Assembly (NCBI GenBank): GCA_035771175.1
Contig: CM069606.1
Coordinates: 32,298,316 to 32,362,315, forward strand
Source: Paratinospora sagittata
Taxonomy: Eukaryota; Streptophyta; Magnoliopsida; Ranunculales; Menispermaceae
Reading direction: 5' to 3'
Length of the DNA stretch: 64,000 nucleotides
The notes beneath the pieces are model-generated. The model was given only the letters and a program-made list of their open reading frames with translations. It searched no databases and was not told the origin of the DNA. The position numbers and the translations under genes are program-made. Positions 36,115-48,605 of this stretch are shown here, in pieces (the first letter of the stretch is position 1; every line of letters begins with the position of its first letter).

Positions 36115-37595
36115 TGGATCAACAACAACATGGCTTTCCCAGGATGATACTCCAATGTGAAGTCATAATCCTTAAGAAATTCAAGCCATCTACGCTGCCT
36201 CATATTCAATTCCTTCTGATCAAACAAGTACTTCAAACTCTTATGATTAGAATACAATGTGAACCTCTCACCATATAAATAATGTCTCCAAAGCTTCAAA
36301 GTAAATACTACTGTCGCCAACTCCAAATCATGAACGGGGTAATTCTTTTTATGCACTTTCAACTGTCTGGATGCATACGCAACAACTCTGTTGTCCTGTA
36401 TCATAACACAACTCAATCCTACATGAGATGCATCAGTGTAGATCACTAACTCTTTCCCACGTTCTGGAAGTATCAAAACAGGTGCGATAGTAAGGTTTTT
36501 CTTCAACTCTGTAAAATCTTCTTCACCGGCATCAATCCACACAAAAGGAACGTTCTTCTGGGTTAATCTAGTAAGTGGGGCAACTAGCTTTGAAAAGTCT
36601 TGTACAAACTTTCTGTAGTACCCTGCCAAACCCAGAAAACTCCTAATCTCAGTCACTGTGGTCGGTCTTGGCCAATTAATGATCGCCTCAACCTTAGTAG
36701 AATCAACAGAGATACCATCTCCACTAACTACATGACCTAAAAATTTTACTTCAGAAATCCAAAACTCACACTTGCTAAGCTTAGCATACAGCCTATGCTC
36801 CCTTAATGTCTGCAATGTGATTCTCACATGTTTTGGAATATATCAAATATCATCAATGAAGACAATGATGAAATGACCTAGATATGGTCTAAACACCCTC
36901 TGCATCAAATCCATGAACATTGCAGGTGCGTTCGTCAGCCTAAATGGCATGACCAAAAACTCATAGTGACTATATCTCGTCTTGAAGGCAGCCTTCAGGA
37001 CATCTTCCTCTCTAATCCTCAACTAATTGTAGCTCTATCTCAAATCAATCTTAAAGAAAAACTTGGCACCATTTAACTGATCAAACAGATCATTAATGCG
37101 AGGTATATGATATTTGTTCTTCACTGTCACCTTGTTTAATTGACGGTAATCTATACACAGTCTAAGACTCCTGTCTTTCTTTTTCACAAAAAGAACTGGT
37201 GCACCCCAAGGTGACATACTAGGGGTAATAAACCCTTTGCTCAATAACTCTTCAACTTGCACCTTGAGTTCTTGCAACTCCTTCGGTGCCATTCGATAAG
37301 GCGAAATTGACATGGGTTTCGTACCCGGCATCAACTCAATGATAAAGTCAATTTCCCTCTTGGGTTGTAACCCAGGTAAATCATTCGAAAACACATCAAA
37401 AAAATCACTTACTACTGGAATATCAGAAGTCTGAATACCCTGACCCTCCAATGGTCTCATACTAGCCATGAGTGTGGCTTCTACATCAATAGCCAGCCTT
37501 CCTCGCGTAGGTGGTCTAGTAGTAGTCATACCTCGGTAGACAAAAGATGGCTTCCCAAGGATCTGAAATACTATCTGCTTAAGAAAGCAATCCAC
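36111..37595 (-). pseudogene. Gypsy reverse transcriptase and RNase H
   Basis: The RT opens with [20 protein letters not shown] at about 37150, then FFFKIDLR. A stop near 37027 interrupts it. The catalytic box lies near 36860 as F-I-D-D followed by another stop. The fragment resumes with [18 protein letters not shown] and the RNase H stretch [14 protein letters not shown] (about 36425-36440), ending in the [17 protein letters not shown] connection. At least two nonsense mutations are present, so no active enzyme is expected. Order and motifs fit Ty3/gypsy chromoviruses. Confidence 0.88.
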
Positions 37596-37923
37596 TTGGG
37601 CGTGATACGCGCTAACCAGCCCATATCCAAAATAACATCAAAATCGAGGAATTCTAACACCTTAAGGTTTACAATCAACTCAAGTCCCTCGTGTTTGACA
37701 ACACAATTCATACAGATCATATCTGGGTAGATTCTCTCACCCGTAGCCATACTCATTATCAAAGGCGTACTAGCTTTAACAATAGGTAATTTAAGTCTAT
37801 CTACCACATGACCAGATATGAATGATAAAGTGAAACCAGAATCAATCAATATATGCGTCATCATATTACAGATAGAAATCATACCCTCTATCAGATTCTT
37901 GCTGGCATCAGGATCTGGTTCTA
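37571..37923 (-). pseudogene. Gypsy aspartic protease, N-terminally truncated
   Basis: ILIDSGFTLSFIS (near 37840) carries the D-S-G catalytic triad of retropepsins. The fold continues through VILDMGWLA near 37620. The upstream part of the polyprotein (gag, zinc knuckle) is cut off at about 37923 by the end of another LTR (37924-43099). Downstream it overlaps the RT reading frame. Confidence 0.8.
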
Positions 37924-40900
37924 ACACGACCCACGACCAGTGACGTCACGACCGGCACGGAACCCCCGGGTGTATCCTCCCTAGATACACCCGGCGTCCC
38001 GTCAGCCTAATATAAACAATTAATAAACATAAATCTCATACAAACAACAAATATATGGACATAATCAAATCATCAAGATAAATACATCTCCCAAAAAAGA
38101 CAACCATAAAAGTCCATAAGTCCAAAATATACAAAACCAAAACTAACCATAGGTATAACCCATCTATGTGTTAATTATAAATACATATGTGTTATTAAGT
38201 ACATATTTACCGAAATACAAAAATGTACAAAAACACCTACATCACCAAAAATACGGGAAATGCTCCGCAATCAAGCATTCCCCTTCCCCTTCCTATCTGA
38301 ACCTCAAATGATAAGAATGAAGAGTGAGCTACAACAAGGTCAGTGAATATTTTCTACAAGTGGCAATATACATGCATTTAGATAAATTAAGACAAGATCA
38401 TCAAAGCATTTTAAATAACATGGTGATATACAAGACTACATACATGCCAAATATAATGTATCATGTCATTACCCAAGACAATGCATATCATTTTTTCAAA
38501 CATGCCAATGCAATCCTAGACACCTCCTGAGTAAGGGCGATCAAAGGCTTGGGTTCGCGACACTCGACGCCCGATCTGACCAAACAATACTCGTATTCTA
38601 GTAGAATTCTTGGGGTTGTGTAGCTAATAAGATCAACCCACTAAACCATGTACCATGTCTAGGCAATCCTATTTACAATAAAATCCTCTGCAAAGTCCAC
38701 AACTGGGGATCACGGCCAGTGTGGCGACCCCGTACCCTAGACCACCCACCCCGCAAGGAATGGCATGCGGAATGCCGGGGCGGGACGCCCAGCGTAGGCA
38801 TCTCCAACCACTCCTCAACCCCTGTGAGGTGGTTGAGACCCTACGAGCCTTATCCCAAACAACGACATAATATAAAAAGGTACTAAACAAAACTACTAAC
38901 CGTATTAATCATCCAAGACAAGAGATAATCCATAAAAATGAACCATAATCCCTACAGTCCATCAAGATGGACATACACATAAAGTCCAAAACTATGGGTA
39001 CAAAAAAACCGTCATATGCCCACATGGTCTATCTAACAAGTCTCAACTCACCCATACTACAATGTGGTAAGTGTTATAATTACATAGTCCAAAATATAAT
39101 ACATCATAATTTAAAACACAGTTCAATCAAAATGCCTCTCAGCTCACATCGAGGCCTTGGATTCTCTCGCCGGCAAGGCCCTCAAGATATGACTACTCCT
39201 TTGCCCTTATTCTGGATAGAAGGACCTGAAAGAGGAAAATGAGGGTGAGCCAACGGTGCCCAATTAATAGAATTCAAATATGCTATCAATAAATATCATG
39301 TATGCATGTCAATGTGTAGCATGATTAAAAGCTCATAATATACAGATATCAAGCATTTATAATAAGTTCGATGCAAGTAAAAGCCTATCAATATGAATCC
39401 ACATTCCACATGCATTGGGGTTACTAGTGCACGTCTATTTCACAGTACCGTTCTCATCCCCAATTATGTTGATTTGGGGTTACTAGTGCACGTCTATTTC
39501 ACCGTACCATTCTCATCCCCAAATATTTCCTTCCTAAAACCCTCCTATGACAAGGTTAAGTCTCCCTATTAGCCAGATAGATGGGCCCAACCAAAGTCAT
39601 AAGGTTTTCTCAAATCAATGCATCATTCAAAACATTAGAACACATTCATGCTTTCAACATACAATATATATAAGTGATATGATGACATAAAAGATATAAT
39701 CATAAATGAAGTCTACTCACAACCAACCCTCGCGAGAATATCTAACCACACACAGACACCAAACTGAATCAACCCAATCAAGGTCCTGAAACATTCGTCA
39801 ATATCCAACCATACATCAATTCCTATGCTCAATCACATAGACATTACACATCAACCCTAAATCAACCCACATATAGACAATAGGCCTAAATCCCATCTAA
39901 TCCCATCATTCAACTCAAATCACATGTCTTAGGCCTCTAATGCATAGTTCTCATTCATAAACCATTCAATTAATCAAAAATACCGATTTTCAATTCCTTA
40001 GGCATAAACATGCCCAAATTGGGCCATTTGATCACAAGTAGGCCTAACCCATGATATGGTCACAACCACTTAATCAGTAGCATAATCAACCCTAATCATG
40101 CTTAATTAGACATAAATTATATCAATTCAATGATTCTAGCCCAAAAACATCAAAAGCCCTAAAATATGAAATTTTCCATACTTAGGCCATATTGCCGATT
40201 TACACTAGGTCACCATGTTCAGCCATGTATATCATTGATTTTGCATCATGGGTTCATCAACAATGGCAACTAGGTCAACATAGTTGGCATGCAAGCTATT
40301 GGAAATGTCTAAGTTCATATTCTAAATTTAGGTCTAATGCAAACAACCCAACCAATTTTCCATTTAATATTATGTTCAGATGTACCAAGCTGCCAATAGA
40401 AACATTTAATCATAAAATCAACCGTACAGATTGAATTATGTTAAGAAGTAAACCTTTTGTCCAAAAATCAGCTCAATCCAACGGTGGATCGAAGAGATAA
40501 GTCTCTTTGATGAACACTCTAATTAGACAATTTCTCCTTTCCTGCTGCAAATACTTGAACTCATATGACTATATCACACAAAATACTTGACAAATCAACA
40601 TCTCAACCGTTAATAATGCAGACTTTTCGTTTGATCTAAACGATAGGTTTAGGAGATCTATCAGTTTGATCTAAACTGCGCGAGAAATTTAGACTTTTCG
40701 ACCAGCTTTGTTTGGGAGGTTAAATCTCTCAGAAGAAAACTCCAATCAAGATCTCCACCGACAGAATAAACAACCATAAGATATGAACTGGCTGACAAAG
40801 TTTGAGCTCAATCTGACCATCTATCACCAAGATCCAGCTCTTTGATGAAAACGTTGCTGAGACTTCCCTCAAAGCAACTTTCACTTTGTTTCTCTTATTC

Positions 40901-43099
40901 TTCCCTTTCCCTCCATTCATCTTACTCTTTATAACTTCCTTGGAGAAGAGAAGTGGGGCATGAGACATTTGTCCACTCTCATGCACCAACTTGACATGTG
41001 TTGGAGAAGAGAAATGGGGCATGGGACACTTGTGCATTCTCATGCACCAACTTGACATGCGTTGGTCTCATGCACCAACTTGGCATGTGTTGGTTTCATG
41101 CACCAACTTGACATGTGTTGGTCTCACACTACCCATACCAACCACATGTGCTTTAACCAACCTCATGCTTCCATGTATTTTAAATGTCCAATCCATCTAA
41201 TACACCAAATTTTCATTCTTATTTATCCTTTTATTCAATTAATCCTAACCCATATCAATTCATGGTTTAATGGGCTCATGCATAAATAATAACACATGCA
41301 TTATACTTTAATTTAACATGACCCATATACAATTTATAATGCACATATTTATATACATTATCAAGCATCAAATATACAAACATTAAACAACCATCAAACA
41401 AACACCAAACATATCAAGGCAAACACATAGAGTTTGGGCAAAATGCAATTGGGTAATGGGCTAGATGAAATGATTTTTAGGGCATCACAACCAGACTTAC
41501 GAGACTTTCCAAGGAAAATCCCAACTAGGAGATCCAATCCAATTGCTAACCCAACTAGACTATGCTCAAACTCATTTCATGATTCGTTAACACATATATA
41601 TCAATTCAAAACATCTTATATAATACAATGCCACATATATTGAATCCAAATGTAAAAAACACTCACAAATCGATTGGCTAGACTAGCTAATCCAAATCCA
41701 ACCACAATAAACACTAGGATGCCGCCAATACACTCCTATGCACCTCAACCTTCAAATGGTTTAATTGAGACACTTGGATCAATCACAAACCCTGCATATA
41801 TATAGGTTCATTCATCATTAAAATCAGCCCAATTACATGCCAAATAACCATGATTTAAAGTCCCCATTCACTTGCCAATTTAGACTCTAAGTTATACTAA
41901 TGAGCTAACCATCATAGCTCATTCAAGCCATAAAACATCTAAGTAGGTCATAAACAACCCATAGAATGTGTAAGGTTGATTCCATAATCAAACCTCCATT
42001 AATGTCATGTATTCTATCATAAATTTGGGTTAATAAACAAATCCCATGCCACTTCAAGTCAATTGGCATCTACTAGGTCAAAATTTCTAAATTTGGGCAA
42101 ACTCACAAATCCATGGCCCAAGCCAAATTTGCACTACACCTAGGTTTTCCAACATTCAAAATCAGTATTTTAGACCATCAATCATGCACATTCATCTATT
42201 TAATCAACGTACATGACATGCATTTCAAATGGAAAACCCTAAGTCCATAAACTAGGTTTAGGTCAAATACAAAGAACTCCACCAATTTCTTGCTAGAAAT
42301 TGGGGGTTTCACCATTAATAGGTTCCCAACATCCTCTAATCACACATATATAACATGCAAGACCTAACTCTAACATGTGTTCTTCCACCACCCCCTTTAA
42401 ATATGAGATTTTAGTGTGAAAAACACTTCTTAAGTGTAGGTTTAGGTTAAAGAAAGTCATTACTGCCATTTACAAGTTTAAAGGAACACAAACAAGCAAA
42501 TCCTAGGTCTAGAACTCTTCAAATCCATGGTTCAAAATAAAGCTTGAATGCATAAGTTAAAGAGATTTAAGGAAGAAAAATGGCAAAACATGCTTACCTT
42601 AGAGGATTCTTAAGCAAGAATACCCAAGTGAAAAATGAGCAAATGAGCCAAAAATGAGGTATTGGTTGCTTATATAGACGAGTTTGGTACGAAAAAATTG
42701 TTTCTACGCGGCATGGAACGCGTCCTACCAAATCTGGTGGTTAAAAATTTTCTGGATTTTGTTCATGGAGCGCGTTCCACCCATGCTTGAACCAAAAATC
42801 ACCTCGGCCTGACCCATGGAGCGCGCTTCTCCATGCACTGAGACAAAATCTGCCTCGGATAAGTGCAAGGAGCGAGCTCCTCTTCCATGGAGCGAGCTCC
42901 ATGGTTCCAGAACACCATTTTTCATGTTTTGAGGCCGAACGGTCTCCGATGGTTCCGAAACTTTTTACGCGCATCAAACAACATAAAAGCATGGGGGAAC
43001 ACCCGAACTAACGCACATCAAGTATCAAATACGTATACGTATACGTATGTGGGTACTCTATAGGTCCTGATGACATCATCCTAAGGTATGGGCGTTACA
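37924..43099 (-). mobile_element. Second gypsy LTR, split by a solo LTR
   Basis: On the minus strand it begins TGTAACGCCCATACC at 43099 and ends near GTGACGTCACTGGTCGTGG at about 37924; the terminal CA is mutated or lost. Excluding the inserted LTR (38720-41489) it is about 2.4 kb. It is related to the degraded LTR at 9880-13554. Near 42770-42910 it carries several GGAGCG(A/C)G(C/T)TCC palindromes. The purine-rich TTAGGGAGAAT just upstream (minus) marks it as a 3' LTR following the gag/chromodomain remnant at 43100-44340. Confidence 0.75.
38720..41489 (-). mobile_element. Solo LTR, copy B (2770 bp)
   Basis: The boundaries TGTGGCGACCCC (38720) and GGGCATCACA (ending 41489) match those of copy C. 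The flanks GCCAG (38715-38719) and ACCAG (41490-41494) differ by one base, consistent with a 5-bp target duplication. Tandem repeats inside: a 60-bp unit twice at about 39415-39530 (GGGGTTACTAGTGCACGTC) and a ~28-bp CATGCACCAACTTG.CATG unit several times at about 40980-41125. No internal region is present, so it is a solo LTR. Confidence 0.88.
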
Positions 43100-44345
43100 A
43101 TTCTCCCTAACTTAAGAGCATTTTTGTCCTAGAAAATGAAATGAAGAGAACTAACCTTAGTCGGTAAAGAGATCGGGGAATTGCTCCCTCATATGGTCCT
43201 CACGCTCTCAGGTTTGCTCTTCATTTTCATGGAATTGTCATTTGACACGCACAAGCGGGATCTCCTTATTCCTCAGTTTCTGGACCCGACGAGCCACAAT
43301 CTAGATCGACAACTCTCCATAAGTCATATCCTCCCAACTTGCAGATGACTCACATCAAGCACATGAGTTGGATCGGGATAAGAATTAGCCCCAGAAAATC
43401 CACCACTAGTCTTGGGCTTTTTGCTATCATCCCAAAACTTCTTGTTCCATTTCTTCTTTTTCTTCCCTTGAGATGGAAAATATGAATCAGACGAAAATAT
43501 AGGTACTGGCGAAATGGCTGCTGCCTTAGATCTCGCTACAGCCTCAGCAGTCTCAAAATCCATGGCCTATCTCAAGGCTTGATCATAAGTTGGCACACTA
43601 GCCAATGCCAAATCTTGTCGAATTTGATCCCGAAAACCATCACGAAGCCTAGTCATCCTCAACCCATCTGTAGGAACTAACTCTAGAGCAAAAAGTGAGT
43701 GCCTATTAAATTCATGCTCATACTCTCAAACTGATCTACTACCCTGAATCAACTGAATGCACTCATTGCGCCTCCGATCAACCTTTGATTGCAGTTAGTA
43801 AGTAGTGTAGAACAATTTTTTAAATTTCGTCCAAGACTTGATCTCCCCAAGAGATCTCCGAGTAGTTTCCCACCATCTGTCAGCCCCATCAGCTAACTTA
43901 AATCTAGCCAGACGAACCTTGTCCTTGTCTAGCTCTTGCATGTCGTCAAAGATGACTTCTATGTGCAGAATCCAACATTTAACATCCTCAAGCTTCAAAC
44001 TGCCTAAAAATGTTGGAGGTTCCCACATTTTGAAGGCGTTCATTACCTTCTCATACAGTTTCTTCTCCTCAATGTCCTCTCGGCACTCAGGAGTCTATAC
44101 TCTCGCCTCAGCAGGAGGTGTAACAGCCACAGCACGAACACTACTGGTGCCCACACCCTGAACAACAGGTGTCTCAACACGTGGACATGATTGCATCAGG
44201 CAGGGTAGCATACAATGGATAGCTTTTAACAAAATCTAACTACCCATACAATCAAACATAATATTATAAGGCTTTTATCTTTCTTAAAGTTTTTATAACC
44301 CCTAACTATAGGCAACCTAAACTTCATTCTCTGATACCAAAATTA
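43100..44345 (-). pseudogene. Gypsy gag joined to chromodomain end, with primer-binding site
   Basis: On the minus strand, TTGGTATCAGAG at 44340-44329 matches the initiator-Met tRNA primer-binding site used by Tekay-like elements. Gag follows with FLGSLKLEDVKCWILHIEVI and ADGADRWWETTRRSL (about 43850-44030) and a lysine-rich C-terminal part (43440-43470). At about 43365, gag joins directly to the C-terminal tail of an integrase (DPTHVLDVSHL). The intact counterpart at 34.72 kb has [13 protein letters not shown], so the joint may have used short homology, deleting almost all of pol. No 5' LTR is visible beyond the primer site; MULE sequence follows. Confidence 0.75.
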
Positions 44346-44394
44346 TTTTGTTCTTTATTATTTTGTTCAGGTTATATCTTAGGTTTTTATTATT

Positions 44395-45237
44395 TTGTTC
44401 AGGTTGCATGAGACCCTTACACAAACTGTAGGGTCGAAAGCCCTCTACATGTAGTTGCATTTTATACTTCGTGCATAAAGTTCTTTGATGTGGTCGAGCC
44501 CTACTATCCTGATCGAGTTCTTCGTCAATTTGGACATGTATAGAAGATCCCACGTCCTCCTATACGTCCTGTTCGAGCTGAGAGGAGTGCTAGGGGACGT
44601 GATTACAACATCCATCACATGTTCATTGATCAGTATTGGGAGAGCTGAGACTACCATTTGTTACAAGCGGTTGCACGAGGGGAACAAATTTCTAATGCGT
44701 GGGACATCGTACCAGAATATCTTGAGTGGTTCGAACAGATTTCACATCCAAAGGTGCAGAACCCTGATTATCGACTATCCATGAAGAATTTTGCGCCAAT
44801 GGAGAATTTAGAAATTTTGGTAATAAATCAAAACCTACAGAATATATTTATATATATGATAAATTTGGCAGTAATTGATCTTTTGATTTTAGAGGGAGCA
44901 CAACAGCCGAGGTCTGGCGATGTTGGGGTCCTTGAGAGCAACTCAAGGACCTGAGACATCGATTGATGCTATGTTTCGGGGGATTGACAACGTCATCGAA
45001 GTTTTAGCCGGCACAAGCATCAATGAAGAAGAGGAACATGCTGAAGAAGAACAAGCCCAAACTCCAGTTCTCCACTTTGAAGACTTGTCACACACTCCAA
45101 TTACGCACTTCAAACGTGGTGAGAGCTCACGCGGAGTTGAAGAAGATGCACCTGCCGAAGCGCCTACCTTTCGAGTACGAATTGTACTTGCTTGCAATCA
45201 AGTGACCCATCTCAAGCATTGTCATCGAAGCACGTGA
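44395..45237 (+). pseudogene. Plant mobile domain gene, 3' half
   Basis: After the retroelement block the plus strand resumes PMD sequence: PYYPDRVLRQFGHVQKIP (near 44500), then IHHMFIDQYWES followed by TGA at 44646. Beyond it come PEYLEWFEQISHPKVQNPDY (44719-44775), a signature PMD C-terminal motif, and an acidic, low-complexity tail (45020-45060). The end of the ORF overlaps the antisense OTU segment at about 45130-45237, and neither gene has its expected terminus there, suggesting a deletion at the convergent junction. Confidence 0.75.
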
Positions 45238-46047
45238 TGGTGCTGGGGTCTCATGACAATCAAGTACCTTCATGATTTCATCAACTTTGCAACAATACTG
45301 AAAAACGACCTCGTAGTGATCCTTGAAACTCATGAGTTCCTCTAAGACCTCTTGCCTAACCCTTTTCCATGCACCTTCCCCATAACCCAAAAAAAGGGCA
45401 ACTGCTCGATAACCACAATGTCCATCGACCTCCACATCTTTCACCTGCTGGATGTAAGCTTTCAGAGCAGCTGAAAATTGATTTATATACTTATGTGAGC
45501 CATAGTTCCTTGTCCTGTGAACCTTAGGTGGTCACTTACCCTTAGTCACTGTGTTTTTAGGGGAACAACTGTCATGCTGGGATAAAACATGCTCAAACAA
45601 TGATGAATCTCTCTTGGTTGACTTATCAACTTTCAAACTCGGCCTTCCCCAAGTATTTCTTTTTATGGCGGGCTCAGTGACCACTGTAGATGATGGCTTC
45701 GATATCTCTCTCAACCTCTTAAGCATTCTTCTTCTCCTAGATGTGTCGCATTGCTCGAACTCCCTACAAAAGACCTCAATTTCCTCGTGGCATTGTAATT
45801 GGTCTTGGGACTCTTGAACAGGGAGAAGCATATCCAATTTCTTTCAATTTGCATCCACCAAAGTAGTAGGGATGGGCCGACTTTCTTTGTGATATTTAAA
45901 GATTTCATGTGCACAAGGTAACCCATGAGTTTTTCTCAACACGCAATGACAAGTAGAAGTTTAGAAATCCATCTCCTTCAAACGTTCACATTCTTTATGA
46001 ATCTTTTTGATTGCATGAATCGAGACAACCCCTCACAAGTGCCCATA
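45127..46047 (-). pseudogene. MULE transposase C terminus: SWIM finger and OTU-like domain
   Basis: Minus-strand reading from the solo LTR: TCHCVLRKTHGLPCAHEIF (about 45900-45960) gives the C-x-C...C-x-H pattern of a SWIM zinc finger. A linker follows with FCREFEQCD and a basic stretch RRRRMLKRLREISKPSST (about 45710-45765). The OTU-like cysteine-protease start is at about 45415 (DVEVDGHCGYRAVA, carrying the catalytic Asp and Cys). The OTU domain is cut near 45190 and lacks its C-terminal His region in a recognisable form. It is separated from the catalytic DDE part by the solo LTR at 46053-48600. Confidence 0.75.
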
Positions 46048-46052
46048 TATAG

Positions 46053-48285
46053 TGTAACACCCCGTGTGTATGAGTCAAACAATTACGTTGACTAATACGT
46101 ATTGTCAGGCGCATTTGTACTCGTATATGTATGTACATGACCTTTAGGTGTATAATAAGTGTATTGATGTGTATGTGGGCCCAAGGATAAAAAAACAATA
46201 AAGAAATATGATAAAAGTGGGATGGTGTGCACATGGTGGGTGCATGTATGCAACAAATGTCTCATTTGTTTAGCATCCACCTAGCAAGTGAATTAACATA
46301 TGTGTATTGCCTATATCAGCCATTTAGGGGCTGTTTAAGCTCATTTTATCATTTGCTGAATTAAGCCTTTGCAAACACCTTGCAAGTAATATGTTACATG
46401 TGTATTGCCCATATGCATGCACTTTGCAAGTGAAATGAAACATATGTCTTGACCATTGCAGCCACTTGTGAGGGAAATGAACATGTGGAAGTGGTCTTGA
46501 ATTGCTAGCAATATCAAATAACTTGCTAGATTGAGTAATTGAAGTGAAAACATTGAGAATTAGAGAGAGTTGCTAAAACATTCAAGAAGAGGAGAGAAAC
46601 TGTGAAGAAAAACCTATTTGCAGCATTTTACATCGAGTGTAAGATCTCTTTGATCCATGGTTGGATCTAGCCCGAAATTTTCCAGATTGTCCATATTTAA
46701 TATAGTTTCATCTTTAACGGTAGAGATCTTGATCAGAGTTGGGTCTTAAGAGTTATAACTTCCTAGATACAACTGGTCGGAAAAAAGGGTTGTCTTGCGC
46801 AGTTCAGATCAAAGTACAGGATCTCTTAAATCCACCGTTAGATCGTACTGAAACTTAGTCAGGTAGTTTTTAACTTCTTATTTCACATTCTGACAGTGGC
46901 GAGTTTTAATTGTAGTTTATGTTATGAGATATGAACCACTGAAGTCAATTGATTATAATACACAAGGAGAAAACAACTATTTAAAGTTGTCTTCATCAAG
47001 GAGAAAAATCTCCTCGATTCACCATTTGATTTGGCTGAAAAGTGGACAGTGGATTCATATCTTGATGATATTCAATATCAACGGTTTATTTAATTATAGT
47101 TTCGTACTAGTAGTATGATGCATTTGAACTAATCATGTTGATACCCACTTTTCTACAAGGTCTTGATGAATTCTTTGTATATGGCTCAAATGTACAATCT
47201 TGGCTTAGACCTTTCATAATTTTATGCACGTCATATATATGATTTAAATGGGTTTTTAGAATTGAGATATGAGGTTAATTGGTTAAATTACATGCTAAAA
47301 CTATTAGGTGTAGTACAATTGACCTAGACTTGGAAACTTTTGTCTAGGGTTGCTTGTATTACTAGCATGCAACTTATGCTGTTTTAATGATAAAGTTGGG
47401 TTGAATTGTGCTCAATTGAATGAAATTCAGGTTGCTGGAATTCATTTACAGTGTGTGCAATGTGTAATTTGCAGTGGGTTGATAATGATATGAGAAAATG
47501 GACAGCAAACAAGTGAAGTGTTTGTGTTGTTTTAGTTGGTGAAAATTGACTAAATGTTGGATGTGTTGTGGACCTAATGAAAATCCTATAAAGGTGAGCG
47601 TTTCTAACATGGTTATTATGTATGACATTGTATTAGATAAACTCTATTTTGATGAAATTGAGCATGTTTGATTGTTCTATGTTTCCATGTTTTGCATTGT
47701 TTGGTTAATGCATGAAACCTTTTGATTTGAAAATTGAACATACTTAGACTTACCGAAGTAAGGAAATTATGTGATCATTTCCAGGAGGGAAGTTGTGGAC
47801 TAGACCTTAGAACATACTTAGCCTTACGCGTTGTAAGGCAAGTATATGATCAGTTCCAAAAGGGAAGTTTTTTTACTAGACCTCAAAATGATCGAGGGGA
47901 TGGGTTTTCACTATTAGTATGCATCATAAGGATACAGACTCATTTACATTCTTGAGCGTGAGGATTTTATCTTTATGCGTTGAATGATATGTATAGAGTG
48001 GCAAAAAAAAATGTATTTGATTCATGTATTGATATTTACATTGAATTGCATATGAGTTTATAATGATGTTTTCAATGCCATGATTTTTGTAGATGCATAT
48101 ATAAATCCAATGCTAGATTACTCACTGAGCTTGCTGTAGCTCACCCTATTTCCTCTTTTTTTACAGGTGTAGATTACAAGGGCAAGGGCAAGGGCAAGAC
48201 TCTAAAGAATTGATTGAGCTTGTTTCTTTGCTATGTGAGTATGATGTTGTGTGTTTCAGGGATATGGGTACAAACTTCTATTTTT

Positions 48286-48324
<39 letters not shown>

Positions 48325-48600
48325 CCAAACAAATGTTTAATAGTTAATCTGATGTCTAAATGAATGGTTCTTGATGATGTATATATATTTTGGGAGACTA
48401 AGATGTGTATAAGTCTTGTGGGAATGAATTGAGAAAAATGATGATGGTTTATATATGTTAATGGTTCTGTTTAAAAATTTCGAGCGATTTGTTTATTGTC
48501 TTAGAGGACGGAGGTTAACAGAGTATTGTATCCGTCCAGGGATGGTGTATACGATATTCTATGTCGGTCATGACATCACCCTATGGAGGGGGTCATGACA
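46053..48600 (+). mobile_element. Solo LTR (2548 bp) splitting the MULE transposase
   Basis: TGTAACACCCC at 46053 and GGGTCATGACA ending at 48600 are the termini. TATAG flanks both sides (46048-46052 and 48601-48605), a perfect 5-bp target duplication. It shares CTTGATCAGAGTTGGG, CTTGCGCAGTTCAGATCA and GTAGCTCACCC blocks with the other Tekay-type LTRs, and has an (AT)n microsatellite near 48290-48320. There is no internal domain, so the element was reduced by LTR-LTR recombination. Confidence 0.92.
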
Positions 48601-48605
48601 TATAG

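Noticed and set aside
31721..44345. A target-site duplication for the whole gypsy complex (GAATT at 31721 against AAATT near 44341)
   Set aside because: The 5' LTR is missing on the right side, so the resemblance is at an internal sequence and likely chance.
48286..48321. Possible regulatory TATA array
   Set aside because: A plain (AT)n microsatellite inside the solo LTR.
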